A stretch of DNA of 64,000 nucleotides from Streptomyces sp. WM6378 (lineage in GTDB: Bacteria; Actinomycetota; Actinomycetes; Streptomycetales; Streptomycetaceae): positions 1 through 64,000 of the forward strand of contig NZ_LGDD01000326.1 in the NCBI RefSeq assembly GCF_001279695.1. Reading direction: 5' to 3'. This document shows, piece after piece, positions 47,510-55,713 of this stretch. Made by a program: the position numbers and the translations under genes. Position 1 is the first letter of the stretch; each line of letters opens with the position of its first letter. The notes below the pieces were generated by a model. The model did no database searches, was not told where the DNA came from, and saw only the letters and a program-made list of their open reading frames with translations.

Positions 47510-49094
47510 CCAATGCCGGGAGTTTGAGTCCGGGGCCTGTTGTCAACCTGTTCGGTGAAGTCAGCCTGGTGGGGCGGGGCTCCGCGTAGGACGGAAGTCG
47601 ACCAAGACACCGTTCTTCGAGGAGCCCCTATGGTTCAGTCTGGCACGCTGGTGCGTGCACGTATGGGTGGTGAAGTGTCTTTCGCTGCCGGGCACTTGGG
47701 CGAGCTGACGCGGGTCACCGTCGCCGGTGGACGCGGTGCTCGCGAAGACCGGACGGGTGCAGTTGCGTGTCCGCAAGCTCCCCTCGCGGGTGGTGGTGTA
47801 CTTCGTGCTCGCGATGGCACTGTTCACCGAGCACGGATACCGGGGCGTGTGGGCCTGCCTGGTCGCCGGGGCAGGGCTGCCGGATGTTGATCCGTCGGCG
47901 GCTGCCTTGCGGCAGGCCCGGCGGCGGATCGGCTCAGCACCACTGGCCGCACTGTTCGACGAGGTGAAAGGGGCCGCCGCGGCCGCGGACACACCGGGCT
48001 CGTGGTGGCAGGGGCTGCGGGTAGTGGCCTGGGACGGCACCGGCCTCCAGGTTCCCGACAGCCCCGAGAACCTCGCGGTCTGCGGCCGGGCAGCCGGGAA
48101 GTTCGGACTGGGCGGCTTCCCTCTGATGTGGCTGACCGTGCTGGTCGAATGCGGGACCCGAACCCTGATCGACGCGATCATCGGCCCCTGGAAGCAGTCC
48201 GAGAAGGACCAGGCCCTCCTGCTGTGCCGGGCGCTGCGCCCGGGCATGCTGGTGCTGGCCGACCGCGGCAGCAAGGGAGTTCCACTGGCCTGCGCGGCCG
48301 CCGCGACGGGTGCGCACCTGCTGTGGCGGACCAGCACCGACCGTCTGCCGCCGGTACTCCATCTGCTGCCCGACGGCACCTACCTGTCCATGGCCACCAG
48401 CCAGAACGAACGCGCCCGCCTGGCCCGTTGGACCCGTCACCGCCAGGGCGTCCCGCCGCAGGCACAGGGCCTGGCCCTGCGGGTGATCGAAGCCACCGTC
48501 ACCGTCCGCACCGCCGGCGGGAACCGCCACACCACCCACCTTCGGCTGGTCACCACCCTGCTCGACCATGAGCAGTACCCCGCCACCGAACTCGCCGAGC
48601 TCTACCACGAGCGGTGGCAGGTGGAGACCGCGTACCTCGGTTTGAAGGTCACCCTCCGAGGTCCCGGGCGCGTCCTGCGGTCGCAGACCTTCGACGGAGC
48701 ACGGCAGGAACTCTTCGGCCTGCTCATCGTCTACCAGGCTGCCCGGCTCATCGCCGCCGACGCGGCCGGCCAGGCCGGCATCGATCCCGATCGCATCTCG
48801 CTGACCGTGACGCTGCGAGCAGCCCGCCTTACCGTCCTCAGCGCGACCGGGTCCACAGCCACCTCCGTCACCTCACCAACTCCCCGGATCCGACGGGCCA
48901 TCCTCCACCCCCGAGAACTGGGGCCGGCACACCGCGGACCCCGCATCCTGCCCCGCCGCGTCAAACGCCCGATCTCCACCTTCGCCTACAACACAACGAG
49001 AAAAGACCCGCCCTTCCTCGACCCCCGAGATCGTCATCACGATCGGCGTACCAGCCGATCTGCCACGTCGACCTGTCTAACTTCCCGGCATTGG
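47510..49094. mobile_element. IS4-type insertion sequence nested in the IS1182 remnant
   Basis: Ends are marked by a short inverted repeat, CCAATGCCGGGA at 47510-47521 and its complement at 49094-49083, enclosing one transposase gene. It lies between the divergent PUFA-type and RiPP operons. I see no target duplication. Confidence 0.65.
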
Positions 49095-49139
49095 GACTTA
49101 CCACGCCCCCGGCGCACCGAAGGTGTGCTGAGTCGCTGA
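47630..49139 (+). pseudogene. IS4-family transposase, frameshifted
   Basis: The natural start is probably ATG 47630 (MVQSGTLVRARMGGEVSFA), which is open for about 32 codons. Near 47725 the family sequence switches frame to VDAVLAKTGRVQLRVRKLP and then runs on with the DDE motifs VVAWDGTGLQVP, GMLVLADRGSKG and ELYHERWQVETAYLGLK. A second frame change near 49015 would restore a normal end (PEIVITIGVPADLPRRPV, stop at 49078). Without recoding the product is broken; programmed frameshifting cannot be excluded. Confidence 0.75.
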
Positions 49140-49860
49140 ACTGCCGTGACGGCTGGAATCGCCTGATGACGGAATTGAGTTGGGCCCGCCCCTCGATCCT
49201 GCCGCGACGTCTGCGAACGTCTCCTCCAGGGCTCACAACGGGTGCCGTCGTGCGGCCGCCTGGTCGACCCGAATGCCGGCCCGTCGGCGACCGGAGCGCC
49301 ACGGTGAGCGTGAACGCCCATGCGGAGTCCTCGAGAGCGCGGACGATGGCAGCCCGCGGCAGAGGACGAGGGCGGCACACCCCATGACGGGAAGGGGCTG
49401 GGGCGAGAGGGCCGTGAGGCGATCCAGGTCCGGCAGAGCACGACGCCGATGCCGTTGACCGCAATCGCCTTCCCCTGGGTGTGTCCAACGGATCGCGTGA
49501 CTGGGCCGCGCTGATGTCGTCCCGGCCGACATGGGTGGCAGAGCGATCTGTCGGATCGGGAGTGGGCCGGGACTGAACCGCACCTGCCGAAGAACATGGG
49601 ACACGGCGGGCGCTGGGCGTGCCACCGCAAGGTGATCGACGGGATCTTGTTCCGGCAGCGCACTCGTATCCCGTGGCGCCACCTGCCGACGCGGTCGGTA
49701 AAGGGAAGACCTGCCATGACCGGCATCGGAGGCGATCGGCCACTCGCGGGGCAGCGGCTGTGTCGCCACCCCCGCCGTGCTCCGGCGCTTCGTCGGTGCC
49801 GTCGAGGGCGGCGTGTACCTCGTGCAGTTTGGCCCTCTAATGCGCGTTATGCCCGAACCC
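49095..49860. other. IS debris upstream of the RiPP operon
   Basis: Apart from an IS5 N-terminal fragment at 49540-49690 (plus strand; PHLPKNMGHGGRWACHRK, VIDGILFRQRTRIPWRHLP) there is only degraded sequence. Frames on either strand lack ribosome sites. From about 49840 the composition turns AT-rich, leading into the operon promoter. Confidence 0.55.
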
Positions 49861-49896
49861 AATAATTAATGAGTACGCAAAAACGCGCCCTTCCTC

Positions 49897-49927
49897 TTGA
49901 CTTGTGATCTTGCTCGATGTGTATGGT
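49897..49927 (+). promoter_or_regulatory. Likely promoter of the RiPP operon
   Basis: TTGACT (49897-49902), a 19-bp spacer and TATGGT (49922-49927) in the most AT-rich patch of the region, 35 bp upstream of the precursor start. The -35 match is strong; the spacer is longer than usual. Confidence 0.5.
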
Positions 49928-49961
49928 GAATTCTCTTGATCCAACAAAGATTGGAGTCCCC

Positions 49962-50090
49962 ATGGAGACCATTCGCGAGGCTTTCACCGCCAACAGCGAC
50001 GAGGCTCTGCTCGACGCTGCCGGCCTCGACGAGCACTTCGAGGTCGAGACGCTCAGCCCGATGGTGATCGAGAACATCGACTTCGCCTGA
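49962..50090 (+). CDS. RiPP precursor peptide candidate
   Basis: 42 residues; ATG at 49962 with GGAG six bases upstream. The N-terminal part is acidic and helical like a leader (METIREAFTANSDEALLDAA, then GLDEHFEVETL); the C-terminus is SPMVIENIDFA. A segment EVETL before the likely core resembles the LDVDTL-like leader motif of thiopeptide precursors. There is no Cys, so azoline formation could use only Ser or Thr. It is the first gene before two YcaO-TfuA pairs, which makes it the obvious substrate; thioamide formation in the C-terminal 10-12 residues is my inference. S-x-M followed by aliphatic residues recalls the thioviridamide-type core, a weak resemblance. Leader/core boundary unknown. 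Confidence 0.75.
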   Translation: METIREAFTANSDEALLDAAGLDEHFEVETLSPMVIENIDFA

Positions 50091-50106
50091 TAGCGCGCGG
50101 TTGAGT

Positions 50107-50137
50107 CGGGTCCGTCAGGATGTTTCTGGCGGACCCG
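50107..50137 (+). promoter_or_regulatory. Strong hairpin between precursor and modification genes
   Basis: A 14-bp stem (left arm 50107-50120, right arm 50124-50137, two G-U pairs) with a TGT loop, 16 bp after the precursor stop. No T-run follows, so it is likely a partial terminator or RNA-stability element that keeps precursor transcript in excess over enzyme transcript, as is common in RiPP operons. Confidence 0.65.
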
Positions 50138-50180
50138 AGTGGTCTGCTGGAATATTTTAGTAAGCGGGGAGTGACAGTTC

Positions 50181-51056
50181 ATGTCCGCCATTGATTCGCT
50201 GAGTAAAATCCTTGACGGACCGGATGGGCTGCGGTCACGTTTCGGTGGCGCAGAGATAGCGATCATCCGGAACTGCATTGCTCCCGGGGATTTCATTACC
50301 CGGAACGCGATCGACTCCCTACTGCATCGCAGTTTGCTCAGATGGCCTTATTTCTCTGTTTTCAAGGAGGGTGTCAAGCCCGCCCTCGGCGAATTGACAG
50401 AATCCCGTAGCGTCAACGGCCGCATATCTTCCGGGTATGCTTCCGTCGGGGTTTCCAGGCACCTTGACAATGGTGCGACATTGAAGCTCAATCAGGTCGA
50501 GGACTGGCACCGAGGTACGCGGGACCTGCTGAGGGGGATCGAAGCCGCCCTCCCTGTCGAGGCAAAGGCATTCGTTTTTCTGACGCCACAGGACAATACG
50601 GGGATGCTGCCGCACCGGGACGGTTCCCATGTGCTGGTCATCCAACTGGAGGGCCGGAAGGAATGGCATCTCTACGATCCCGGAGTGGTTCCCAGGAGTG
50701 ACTCGGGACTGGACGTGGACATCACGACTCCGCCCCGGATCGAGGTACTGGAGCCGGGGGACGTCATGTACCTGCCGCATGGTTACCCGCACGCTGCGAC
50801 GGCAGTCGGCGGCTGGTCGCTCCACCTCACCTACACGCTCACGGAACCCACGCCCCAGGCGTTGGTCCGCGCCGTCGTGGACTCGTGGTTGTCCTCGCCC
50901 GCCGGGGAGGACCTTGCGGCCCGGAGTGCCGGGCTGACGCCCGAGCGGCGAGTCGGCGAAGTCTCGGAATCGGTTGCGGCCCTTCTGGACACTCTGGACG
51001 ACGCCACGGTTGTCCAGAACGCTCTGGCGACCATGCGCGGCAGGCGGGTCACCTGA
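50181..51056 (+). CDS. JmjC/cupin-type Fe(II)/2-oxoglutarate oxygenase
   Basis: 291 residues from ATG 50181 with GGGGAG upstream. Residues 140-220 carry the Cupin_4/JmjC pattern of ribosomal-oxygenase-like hydroxylases (RoxA/NO66/MINA53): LPHRDGSHVLVIQLEGRKEW gives His 145 and Asp 147, and DVMYLPHGYPHAAT gives His 204, a complete 2-His-1-Asp iron site. N- and C-terminal helical parts match the next gene. In this operon the likely job is hydroxylation of a side chain in the precursor (Asp, Asn, Pro or aliphatic residues are available in the C-terminal segment). It probably pairs with the metal-site-deficient paralogue downstream. Confidence 0.82.
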   Translation: MSAIDSLSKILDGPDGLRSRFGGAEIAIIRNCIAPGDFITRNAIDSLLHRSLLRWPYFSVFKEGVKPALGELTESRSVNGRISSGYASVGVSRHLDNGATLKLNQVEDWHRGTRDLLRGIEAALPVEAKAFVFLTPQDNTGMLPHRDGSHVLVIQLEGRKEWHLYDPGVVPRSDSGLDVDITTPPRIEVLEPGDVMYLPHGYPHAATAVGGWSLHLTYTLTEPTPQALVRAVVDSWLSSPAGEDLAARSAGLTPERRVGEVSESVAALLDTLDDATVVQNALATMRGRRVT

Positions 51057-51108
51057 CAGTCGGCGCGCGGTGCCGATGAACTGAATGATCTACCTGGCGG
51101 GAGCTACC

Positions 51109-51936
51109 GTGCCTTTCTGTCTGGACAATCTGGTCGAAGACCGGTCGTCCTTTTTCGCTGCTCATTGGAACAGCGCACCTGCGGTTTTCGAGGCAAGTGA
51201 TCTACCTACGGAAATGCTGACGGAGTGCGAGATCGCCGATATGATCGACTGCGGTCTCCTGAGCCACCCGTACTTCTCCGTCATCAAGGACGGGAAGCTG
51301 GTGAACCCGGCGGCCACAGTAAGGTCGCGGGTCGTCGTCGGAAACCGATTGAATGACCTTGTCGACCCGGATGCCGTCCGTCGGGCATTTTCTGATGGTG
51401 CGACACTTCAACTGAACCAGCCGGACCACTGGCAAGAATCCGTGCATCGACTGCTGGAAGTATTCGCAGAGGAATTCAACGCGACCGTCGAATCGTACGC
51501 CTTCCTCGCACAGGCAGGCAGTCAGGAGCAACGGAAGCGGTCGGCCGGTACCCACACTTTCGTCATCCAATTGGATGGCGCGAGCGAGTGGACGATCGGC
51601 GGACGAGCAACGCCGGAGGCCCGTAGGTACGGTTTGGCCGCCGACACCGTACTGTACATTCCCCAAGGAATGTTCTGCGCAGTGGAAGTTGCCGGAAAGA
51701 GTTCACTTCACCTCGAATACACGGTGATCGAACCGAATGCAGAGGAAACCGTGCGGGCGATCTCCGAGGCAATCATCGAACTGATCGGAAAGGACCCGCG
51801 AAGCACCTCGCATCACCTTCTGCCAACAGCCGAGAAGGCGGAGTGGATTCGCACCGCAATGGGCCGATTCCTTGGCGAACCCGATCTGCAGGACCTGATA
51901 GCGCGTGCCGCCGCGCTGCAGGCACGCCGCCGATGA
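51109..51936 (+). CDS. Cupin paralogue lacking the iron ligands (pseudo-oxygenase)
   Basis: 275 residues from the GTG at 51109, preferred for its GGGAG spacing over an ATG at 51085. It aligns with the preceding oxygenase along its length (YFSVIKDGKLVNPA against YFSVFKEGVKPALG; GTHTFVIQLDGASEW against GSHVLVIQLEGRKEW; SLHLEYTVIEP against SLHLTYTLTEP). Every metal ligand is gone: Arg 144 for His, Ala 146 for Asp and Cys 190 for His (VLYIPQGMFCAVE). It cannot bind iron in the normal way and is probably a structural or substrate-binding partner of the active cupin. Its stop overlaps the first YcaO gene by ATGA. Confidence 0.8.
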   Translation: MPFCLDNLVEDRSSFFAAHWNSAPAVFEASDLPTEMLTECEIADMIDCGLLSHPYFSVIKDGKLVNPAATVRSRVVVGNRLNDLVDPDAVRRAFSDGATLQLNQPDHWQESVHRLLEVFAEEFNATVESYAFLAQAGSQEQRKRSAGTHTFVIQLDGASEWTIGGRATPEARRYGLAADTVLYIPQGMFCAVEVAGKSSLHLEYTVIEPNAEETVRAISEAIIELIGKDPRSTSHHLLPTAEKAEWIRTAMGRFLGEPDLQDLIARAAALQARRR

Positions 51937-53126
51937 CGGGCGACGGCCGCCGTTTCGAGCTCCCGGGTACGGTACGCGCGCGTATGCCGGAAGAGACCTG
52001 GCGTGTGCTGGCACCGCGCCTCGCGGACTACGGCATAACCCGCGTCGCGGATGTCACGGGCCTCGACTACTTCGGCATCCCGGTCTACGTGGCTGTGCGT
52101 CCGGCGGCCACCACGCTGACGACCAGCCAGGGCAAGGGAATGACACCGCTGCTGGCCAAGCTCTCCGCGGTCATGGAAGGAATCGAGGTCGCCGTCGCCG
52201 AGACGTACGAGCCCGCCAACTCCGTGACCGCATCCGCTGCGGAGTTGGAACTGCCCTACCAGGTCACCGACCTTTCGTTGGCCCGGCCCAGCATCGTGAC
52301 ACCGTATTCGGCCGTCACCTGGTGCCAGGCCGAGACCGCCCTCGGCGGGAAGCCGAGCTGGCTCCCCGTCGACCTGGTGGCACTGGACGGCCGCGCCGGA
52401 CTGGGCTGGGCCCCGAAGTCCTTTGTCAGCTCCAGCAATGGCCTGGCCGGCGGGAACACCCTTGCCGAGGCTCAGGTGCACGCACTGCTGGAGTTGATCG
52501 AGCGCCACTGTGTGGCCGAGCTGCCCCGCCTCGATGTCACTCAGCGGCGGTACGTCGACCCCGACACGGTCGACGACACGCTGTGTGCCTCGCTCATCGA
52601 CCGGTTCCGTGCAGCGGGGTGCTGGGTCGAGATCGTGGAGCTCGCCCGGTTCACCGGCATTCCGGTCTTCGCGGTCTACCTCTGGGAACCAGGCATGCCG
52701 GACCTGTACGGCGGTTCGGGTTGTCACCGGGTGCCCGGGCTCGCGCTCTCCCGCGCGCTGACCGAGGCCGCCCAGAGCCGACTGTCCGTCATCTCCGGTA
52801 CCCGTGACGACATCGAACTCGGCGCGTACCGCGATCGGCGGCGGCACGAGACCGCGCCCAGGACGCCTGCCGCCGGCGCGCGCACCTGGCAGGACGTCAC
52901 AAACGGCAGCCGACCGGAGCGTCACGTCTCCTTCGAAGAGGAATTCTCTTCGCTGGCACGATCGGTGACGGCCCTGACGGACCGACCGGTGCTCTCCGTC
53001 GACCTGACCCCTGCAGGCGAGGACTTCGCCGTCTGCCGGGTAGCCGCACCCGGCCTGGACTTCGAGGCCCGCCACAAGTTCCAGCGCCCCGACGGGCTCC
53101 GCACGGATGCGGAGGCGCGCGGATGA
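51933..53126 (+). CDS. YcaO-domain protein 1 (RiPP cyclodehydratase/thioamidation family)
   Basis: 397 residues from the ATG at 51933. YcaO hallmarks: SQGKGMTPLLAKLSAVMEG (ATP-binding motif I, Ser 78, Glu 82, Glu 85), SSSNGLAGGNTLAEAQ, then LLELIERHC (Glu 187, Glu 190, Arg 191) and ALTEAAQSRLSVISGTRDD. YcaO enzymes activate backbone amides with ATP; with a TfuA partner they typically make thioamides. In motif I the usual Arg after Glu 85 is Val 86. There is no C-terminal PxPxP tail of the azoline-forming type. It overlaps the TfuA gene downstream by ATGA, so the pair should be made in equal amounts. Confidence 0.9.
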   Translation: MTGDGRRFELPGTVRARMPEETWRVLAPRLADYGITRVADVTGLDYFGIPVYVAVRPAATTLTTSQGKGMTPLLAKLSAVMEGIEVAVAETYEPANSVTASAAELELPYQVTDLSLARPSIVTPYSAVTWCQAETALGGKPSWLPVDLVALDGRAGLGWAPKSFVSSSNGLAGGNTLAEAQVHALLELIERHCVAELPRLDVTQRRYVDPDTVDDTLCASLIDRFRAAGCWVEIVELARFTGIPVFAVYLWEPGMPDLYGGSGCHRVPGLALSRALTEAAQSRLSVISGTRDDIELGAYRDRRRHETAPRTPAAGARTWQDVTNGSRPERHVSFEEEFSSLARSVTALTDRPVLSVDLTPAGEDFAVCRVAAPGLDFEARHKFQRPDGLRTDAEARG

Positions 53127-54481
53127 AGCCGCTGCACGTGTTCGTGGGCCCCTCGCTCGCGAAGTCCGATCTGTCGGCCACGCTGACCGAAGTCCACTGG
53201 CACCCTCCGATCCAGCACGGCGATCTCTTCCGCCTCGCACCCGGGCCCGGGGACCGCATCCTGATCATCGACGGCGTGTATCAGCACCGCGCGCCGATTC
53301 GGCACAAGGAGATCATCGGTGCGATCCGAGCCGGCGCCGACATGTCGGGCGCCGCGAGCATGGGCGCACTGCGCGCCGCGGAACTCGGTGAATTCGGCAT
53401 GCGCGGGCTCGGCACTGTCCACGAGTGGTATGCGTCAGGCCGCCTGGAATCGGACGCCGACGTGGCAGTGGCCCACTCCTTCGAGGACAGCCGCTTCCAC
53501 CCCGTCTCCGTGGCCCTCGTCAGCCTCATTCACAGCACGGACTGGCTATGTGCCCAGGGAGAACTCACCCTGACGCAGGCCGATTCCCTGCTGCGGCTGG
53601 CTGACGAGCTGCACTTCGCCGAACGGACCGAGCAGGCCCTTCGGCGAGTGGCCGCCGAGCGGGGCATCGCCGATGAGATGGACCGTGTGCTGCGTGCCGT
53701 CGCGGCCGACGATCCCGGCGACGTGAAAGCGCGCGACGCAGAAGCTGCGGTGCGAGCGCTGCTTGCCGACGACACTGCCGGCGCTCACCGGCCCACGAGA
53801 CGCGTGGACACGGTCGCGACCAGCAGCTACGAATGTCAGTGGCGCCTCGACTACTCGCCTGGTGATTCTGCCGGGACGGCCACGCTCGGCGAACTGCTCA
53901 CCTTCGCCCGACTGTTCCTGCACGACTATCCCGAGCGACACCGCCGCTACGTGCTGGACACAATCCGGCAGACGGCGGCCGGGGCGGACGAGGACCACAG
54001 CGAGGCCGGTCCGTGCGCCCTGGCAGTCGCCGTGGGGCTGTGGCCCGCGAGATTGAGCGAGCGCGCTGAGCTGTTGACGCGTTTCTGCTCCGACCGGGAG
54101 CGCGTCACCGCGTCGGAGCCCGAACTCGCCGGACTCTTGCTCGTCCGGTCGTTTCGTCTGCGTCCCGGCAACCTCGTGTACCAGGACTTCCCGCACCGGC
54201 TCTTCGAGGACAGTGAACGGGACCGGCTGGCGGCGGATTGCGAGAAGGCGCTGCGCCTGGACCGCTTGGCACACCAGCGTGTGGCCCAGTACTCGGCCGC
54301 GCAGATCGTGGGTAGTGCCGTCGACGCGGTGTTCCTTCGGCTGTGGGGGGTCGAGGACATCGAGCCCGCCGTCCTGGACCGCGGATTCCGCGACGTCCAG
54401 GAATTCCGCCGCCGTGCTCGACCGTTCATGGTCGCGGCCCGGGCCATGGCGGCTGCCCACCGCACCGCGGAGCAAAGCTGA
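53123..54481 (+). CDS. TfuA-like protein 1, with long C-terminal extension
   Basis: 452 residues. The N-terminal 200 residues form the TfuA domain: LHVFVGPSLAKSDL, RILIIDGVYQHRAPIRHKEI, IGAIRAGADMSGAASMGALR and AAELGEFGMRGLGTVHEWY. TfuA partners of YcaO are thought to deliver sulfur for thioamide formation, as in methyl-CoM reductase and thioviridamide-type pathways. The remaining 250 residues are helical, without cysteine motifs, and are absent from the second TfuA gene; function unknown. The stop overlaps the ATG of the second YcaO gene (TGATG). Confidence 0.87.
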   Translation: MKPLHVFVGPSLAKSDLSATLTEVHWHPPIQHGDLFRLAPGPGDRILIIDGVYQHRAPIRHKEIIGAIRAGADMSGAASMGALRAAELGEFGMRGLGTVHEWYASGRLESDADVAVAHSFEDSRFHPVSVALVSLIHSTDWLCAQGELTLTQADSLLRLADELHFAERTEQALRRVAAERGIADEMDRVLRAVAADDPGDVKARDAEAAVRALLADDTAGAHRPTRRVDTVATSSYECQWRLDYSPGDSAGTATLGELLTFARLFLHDYPERHRRYVLDTIRQTAAGADEDHSEAGPCALAVAVGLWPARLSERAELLTRFCSDRERVTASEPELAGLLLVRSFRLRPGNLVYQDFPHRLFEDSERDRLAADCEKALRLDRLAHQRVAQYSAAQIVGSAVDAVFLRLWGVEDIEPAVLDRGFRDVQEFRRRARPFMVAARAMAAAHRTAEQS

Positions 54482-55713
54482 TGGAGAAGCACATGACCAC
54501 AACGGCCGACCCTCTGCTGGCCGCCGGCTATCGAGCCCGCTCCCTCGCGGAGACGGGCGAGCTGGCTATCGCGTGCCTCGAACGGTGCGGTATCTCCCGC
54601 ATCGCCGACGTCACGGAACTCGATGTCCTCGGCATCCCTGTCTTCCACAGCGTCAGGCCGGGAGCCGCGGCCGGTCTCAACACGGTGACCAGCGGCAAAG
54701 GCGTCACGGCTGCTGCCGCATGGGTCTCCGCGGCGCTGGAGGCCATCGAGCGGACCTTCTGTGAGGTCCGCGGCCGTACCGTACTGCGCACCTCGTACGA
54801 GGAGGCCGACGGCCGAGGGCTGGCACTCGACCCGCGCCGGCTGGTGCCACGCCGCGGGCACGGATGGCGTCCGGACAGCGTGATCGGCTGGTGGCCGATG
54901 CGGGAAGTGCTGCGCGATGTCGAAGTACTCGTCCCGGCCCTGGCGGTGTTCACCCCGTACCCGTACGAGTGTGAGATGTTCCGGTCCAACACGATCGGCC
55001 TGGCCTCGGGCAACACCCATGACGAAGCATTGCTGCACGCGCTCTACGAATTGGTCGAGCACGACTGTACGGCGTTCGCGGAAAAGCTCAGACTCGGATT
55101 CCGGATCACCGAGGCCAGTCTGCCTGGGCAGGCCCGGGCCCTCATCGAGCGCTTCAGCAGGGCCGGAATCGAGGTGTCGGTCTTCGCCTGTGACAGCGGG
55201 CTCGGAATGTACTCCTTCTACGTGACCGCCGAGGACACCCACGCCCAGGACGCCATGCTGATCAACGGCGGGGCTGGATGCAGCCTGGACCCGACGGTGG
55301 CGCTGTACCGGGCACTGACCGAGACCGCCCAGTCCCGGCTCGCCGTCATCGGTGGCGCACGCGAAGACCTCGACACACAGGCCTACCGTCGGCACGCCTC
55401 GTACGACTCCATGAAGGACATCCTGCACGCCTGGAGCGCGGAACGGCCGACGCGTTCCTTCGACGACATCCCCGACCTCAGTACCGGTTCGGTCGACGGC
55501 GATCTGACCACTGTGCTCGAACGGCTGCGTGGTGGGGGTCTGGATGTCGTCCTCAGCACCGAACTGAGCCCACCGGACCTGCCGTTCTCTGTGGTGAAGG
55601 CAGTGGTACCGGGGATCGAGTTCACTCACGTCGACCATCGAAGGGTCGGCACCCGTATCACCCGGGCGCTCGCGAAGATCCGTGCCCGCGAGACTTCCGG
55701 CGGTGACCTGTAA
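54481..55713 (+). CDS. YcaO-domain protein 2
   Basis: 410 residues from ATG 54481 (an ATG at 54493 is also possible). It is a paralogue of the first YcaO: VTSGKGVTAAAAWVSAALEA with Ser 83, Glu 87, Glu 90 and Arg 91 (motif I complete), NTIGLASGNTHDEALLHALY, then ELVEHDCTAF with Glu 190, Glu 193 and His 194, and ALTETAQSRLAVIGGARED. Here motif II has lost its Arg (ERx to EHD), the reverse of paralogue 1, which keeps it but lost the Arg of motif I. The two may form a heteromeric enzyme or modify different sites. The next TfuA gene starts directly after the stop (TAAATG). Confidence 0.9.
   Translation: MEKHMTTTADPLLAAGYRARSLAETGELAIACLERCGISRIADVTELDVLGIPVFHSVRPGAAAGLNTVTSGKGVTAAAAWVSAALEAIERTFCEVRGRTVLRTSYEEADGRGLALDPRRLVPRRGHGWRPDSVIGWWPMREVLRDVEVLVPALAVFTPYPYECEMFRSNTIGLASGNTHDEALLHALYELVEHDCTAFAEKLRLGFRITEASLPGQARALIERFSRAGIEVSVFACDSGLGMYSFYVTAEDTHAQDAMLINGGAGCSLDPTVALYRALTETAQSRLAVIGGAREDLDTQAYRRHASYDSMKDILHAWSAERPTRSFDDIPDLSTGSVDGDLTTVLERLRGGGLDVVLSTELSPPDLPFSVVKAVVPGIEFTHVDHRRVGTRITRALAKIRARETSGGDL

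Noticed and set aside
51933..55713. Reading the YcaO pair as azoline (thiazole/oxazole) cyclodehydratases
   Set aside because: No E1-like/Ocin-ThiF partner or dehydrogenase is present, the TfuA partners point elsewhere, and the precursor has no Cys and very few Ser/Thr near its C-terminus.
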